Source: DASSLY01 sp035689185 (lineage in GTDB: Bacteria > Actinomycetota > Actinomycetes > Actinomycetales > Dermatophilaceae). Taken from it: DNA of 8,967 nt. The stretch lies in NCBI GenBank assembly GCA_035689185.1, contig DASSLY010000084.1:1-8967 (forward strand). The letters run 5' to 3'. The position numbers and the translations under genes were made by a program. Below the pieces are notes generated by a model. The model was not told the origin of the DNA. It saw only the letters and a program-made list of their open reading frames with translations, and searched no databases. Shown one piece after another: positions 7,479-8,967 of the stretch. The first letter of the stretch is position 1. Each line of letters opens with the position of its first letter.

Positions 7479-7497
7479 AGGAAAGGCACCCTTACCT
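7479..7497. promoter_or_regulatory. Imperfect palindrome, possible operator between divergent genes
   Basis: AGGAAAGG (7479-7486) and CCTTACCT (7490-7497) form an inverted repeat with seven of eight positions matching and a three-base centre. It lies in the 108-base spacer between the YjdF-like and caspase genes, a usual place for a regulator site. Half-sites of the AGG/CCT type recall DtxR/IdeR iron boxes, but the spacing is wrong for that family. The regulator is unknown. Confidence 0.35.
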
Positions 7498-7529
7498 CCG
7501 AAACACCGGACAACCCGTTCGCGACCATC

Positions 7530-7535
7530 AGGGGG
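7530..7535 (+). promoter_or_regulatory. Ribosome-binding site of the caspase gene
   Basis: AGGGGG lies four bases before ATG 7540. The spacing is short but usable. It marks ATG 7540 as the original start of the caspase reading frame, ahead of the internal stop. Confidence 0.4.
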
Positions 7536-7539
7536 CGTC

Positions 7540-7674
7540 ATGCCGGACGGGCTGTTCATCGGGGTGGGAGTCCGCCACTACGCGGCGATGCACGAGCTGC
7601 CGAAGGCCCACGACGACGTCACCGAGCTGGCGAAGCTGCTGCCGACCTTCCGGTTCCGGGCCCCGAAGAAGTAA
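7540..7674 (+). pseudogene. N-terminal caspase-domain fragment, cut off by an in-frame TAA
   Basis: Forty-four codons from ATG 7540 to TAA 7672-7674. They encode the beginning of a caspase-like (peptidase C14) fold: strand LFIGVGVRHY (4-13) followed by ELPKAHDDVTELAKLLPTF (18-36), which matches the usual 'P-A-x-x-D-V-x-x-L-A-x-L-L' first helix. Without the stop, this segment continues in the same frame into the catalytic part of the domain. Spacing to the next conserved element (FLDGL) is about what the family shows, so a point mutation such as TAC to TAA is simpler than an insertion or deletion. TAA is the rarest expected stop in such a GC-rich genome. On its own the 44-residue peptide lacks catalytic residues. 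It could be a dead 5' fragment, the first half of a split gene, or the product of a sequencing error. Confidence 0.7.
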
Positions 7675-7686
7675 GACCTCCCCTCG

Positions 7687-8967
7687 GTGAACAGATTCCT
7701 CGACGGGCTCGAAGGGCGCAACCGCGGCAAGCCGCTGCTGGCGCTGTGGAGCGGGCACGGCGTGCCGTCCCACAACGGGTTCCTGCGGCTGCTCACCTCG
7801 GACGCCACCAGGTTCCACCGGCACGGGCTGGCGGTCGGGGACTTCCTGCCCGCCTGCGTGGCGACCGGGTCGAGCCAGATCCTCTTGGTCCTGGACACCT
7901 GCCACTCCGGCGCCGGTCGCGGTGCCGGCGTGGACATCGCGGCCCGGATGCTCGAGGACGCGCCGCCGGACGCCGACCACGCCTGGGTCGGCGTCCTCGC
8001 CTCGACGCTCCCGGCGCAGCAGGCCATCGACGGGGTGTTCGGCGCCGCGTTCCGGAAGGTCGTCCGCAACGGTCCGGCCGCCGCGAGCCAGCAGCTGACG
8101 TGGCGCAACAGCCGGTTCGTCACCGGCGCTCAGGTGGCCCAGGCGGTCACCACCGACTGGGACGAGGAGGAGCACCGGCCCACCTTCCGCAGCGACGGCG
8201 AGCTGTCCGACCTGCTGCCGAACCCGCTGTGGCACTACGGCCGGCAGGCCGGGATCGTGGAGCACCTGCTGCTCGCCGCGAGGTCCGGCGCCACCAAGGT
8301 CGAGCCGCCGGCGTTCACCGGCCGGCGGTTCGAGGTCGACACCGTGGTCGGCTGGGTCGCCTCCCGCACCCCGGGTCTGTATGTCGTGACCGGGCTGGCA
8401 GGGACCGGCAAGTCCGCGGTCGTCGGCCGGGTGGTCAGCCTGTCCGACCCGGCCGAGCGGAAGCGGGTGCTCAAGCTCGCGCCCGACCTCGGGCACGCCG
8501 ACCCCGGCGAGGGTGCGGTGGCCGCCCACGCCCATGCCCGTGGGCTCACCGCCGACCGGCTGGCCGAGGCGCTCGGCAACGCGCTGGTCCACCGGGACGT
8601 GCTGCCCCCGTCAACGACCGGCAAGCCCTACAACGCGGCCCTGCTGGTCGGGGCGTTGCAGCAGCACGAAGGGGTACCACCGGTGCTCGTCGTGGACGGG
8701 CTGGACGAGGCCCGGGACCACGCATTCGCCATCGCCGACGACCTGCTGACCAAGCTGGCCGGCCACGCCTGCGTGGTGGTGGCCAGCCGTGACCTGCCCG
8801 GCCCTGGCGACTCGCCGTCGCTGCTGGACCGGCTCGACCCGCACGGCAGCCGGCTGGACCTGTCGGGCCCGGAGGCCCTAGTCCGCGGCCAGGACGCCAT
8901 GGGCGCCTACGTGACGGCTCGGCTCTCCGACCGGAGCCCGGTCATGGACCCTGGCCTGGTCGCCGAG
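7687..8967 (+). CDS. Caspase-like peptidase fused to a STAND NTPase (5' interrupted, 3' cut by window)
   Basis: The frame that begins at ATG 7540 resumes after the TAA and stays open to the window end. GTG 7687, twelve bases past the stop, is the first plausible restart, although no good ribosome site precedes it. Numbering from ATG 7540, the catalytic dyad is His73 in LWSGHG and Cys121 in LLVLDTCHSG. A linker with LLPNPLWHYG and VEHLLLAARSG leads to FTGRRFEVD and a P-loop NTPase. Its Walker A is GLAGTGKSA (285-293, K291) and its Walker B is VLVVDGLDEA (382-391), followed by the sensor-like VVVASRD. This is a caspase-STAND fusion of the kind actinobacteria and cyanobacteria use in signalling, cell-death or anti-phage roles. 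The expected C-terminal sensor repeats (WD40, TPR or similar) would lie beyond the window. A product starting at GTG 7687 would lack the first strand and helix of the caspase fold and may not fold. Substrate and trigger are unknown. Confidence 0.85.
   Translation, partial: MNRFLDGLEGRNRGKPLLALWSGHGVPSHNGFLRLLTSDATRFHRHGLAVGDFLPACVATGSSQILLVLDTCHSGAGRGAGVDIAARMLEDAPPDADHAWVGVLASTLPAQQAIDGVFGAAFRKVVRNGPAAASQQLTWRNSRFVTGAQVAQAVTTDWDEEEHRPTFRSDGELSDLLPNPLWHYGRQAGIVEHLLLAARSGATKVEPPAFTGRRFEVDTVVGWVASRTPGLYVVTGLAGTGKSAVVGRVVSLSDPAERKRVLKLAPDLGHADPGEGAVAAHAHARGLTADRLAEALGNALVHRDVLPPSTTGKPYNAALLVGALQQHEGVPPVLVVDGLDEARDHAFAIADDLLTKLAGHACVVVASRDLPGPGDSPSLLDRLDPHGSRLDLSGPEALVRGQDAMGAYVTARLSDRSPVMDPGLVAE

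Noticed and set aside
7479..7499. DtxR/IdeR iron box
   Set aside because: The AGG/CCT half-sites look similar, but the arm spacing does not fit the 19-bp consensus and only about 12 of 19 positions agree in the best register.
5084..7528. 814-residue minus-strand open frame
   Set aside because: It lies opposite the DUF4287 and FUSC genes, lacks motifs, and is rich in Arg, Gly, His and Asp as expected of antisense GC-rich DNA.
7473..8792. 439-residue plus-strand frame over the caspase-STAND region
   Set aside because: It is shifted relative to the frame carrying SGHG, DTCHSG and the Walker motifs, and its Arg-rich product has no domain.
1..8967. tRNA, rRNA, CRISPR array, insertion sequence or integrase
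   Set aside because: I saw no cloverleaf, no regularly spaced direct repeats, no transposase or integrase motifs, and no target-site duplications.

Overview
This window is very GC-rich. Start codons are often GTG or TTG, and one gene belongs to an actinobacterial DinB/maleylpyruvate-isomerase-like family (TIGR03085). Together these point to an actinomycete chromosome. A family-level guess such as Intrasporangiaceae would rest on general feel only. Genes are densely packed and no stretch above 300 bases lacks a gene.

Left part (1-3495, minus strand): a two-gene operon encodes both halves of a heterodimeric ABC exporter. The upstream half (1547-3391) overlaps the start of the downstream half (1-1550, cut by the window edge) by four bases. 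The substituted ATPase residues of the two proteins fall in one composite nucleotide site, as in known asymmetric exporters. A TIGR03085-type gene (3496-4137, plus) diverges from this operon.

Middle part (4138-6859): a 174-base convergent spacer holds two inverted repeats and leads to hisF (4312-5073, minus), the cyclase subunit of imidazole glycerol phosphate synthase. No other his gene is adjacent. Diverging from hisF is a likely two-gene plus-strand operon: a DUF4287/DUF5655 protein (5135-5695) and, three bases later, a FUSC/aromatic-acid-exporter-like membrane protein (5699-6859).

Right part (6787-8967): a small YjdF-like (DUF2238) membrane protein on the minus strand (6787-7431) overlaps the 3' end of the FUSC gene tail-to-tail. 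Diverging from it, on the plus strand, is the most interesting locus. It is a caspase-fold peptidase (His73 in SGHG, Cys121 in DTCHSG) fused to a STAND-type P-loop NTPase, and it runs off the window still open. Effector-plus-STAND architectures of this kind are associated with bacterial signalling, programmed cell death and anti-phage defence. Here an in-frame TAA at codon 45 interrupts the caspase domain. The gene is therefore a pseudogene, a split gene restarting at GTG 7687, or a sequencing error. The C-terminal sensor region expected of such proteins lies outside the window.
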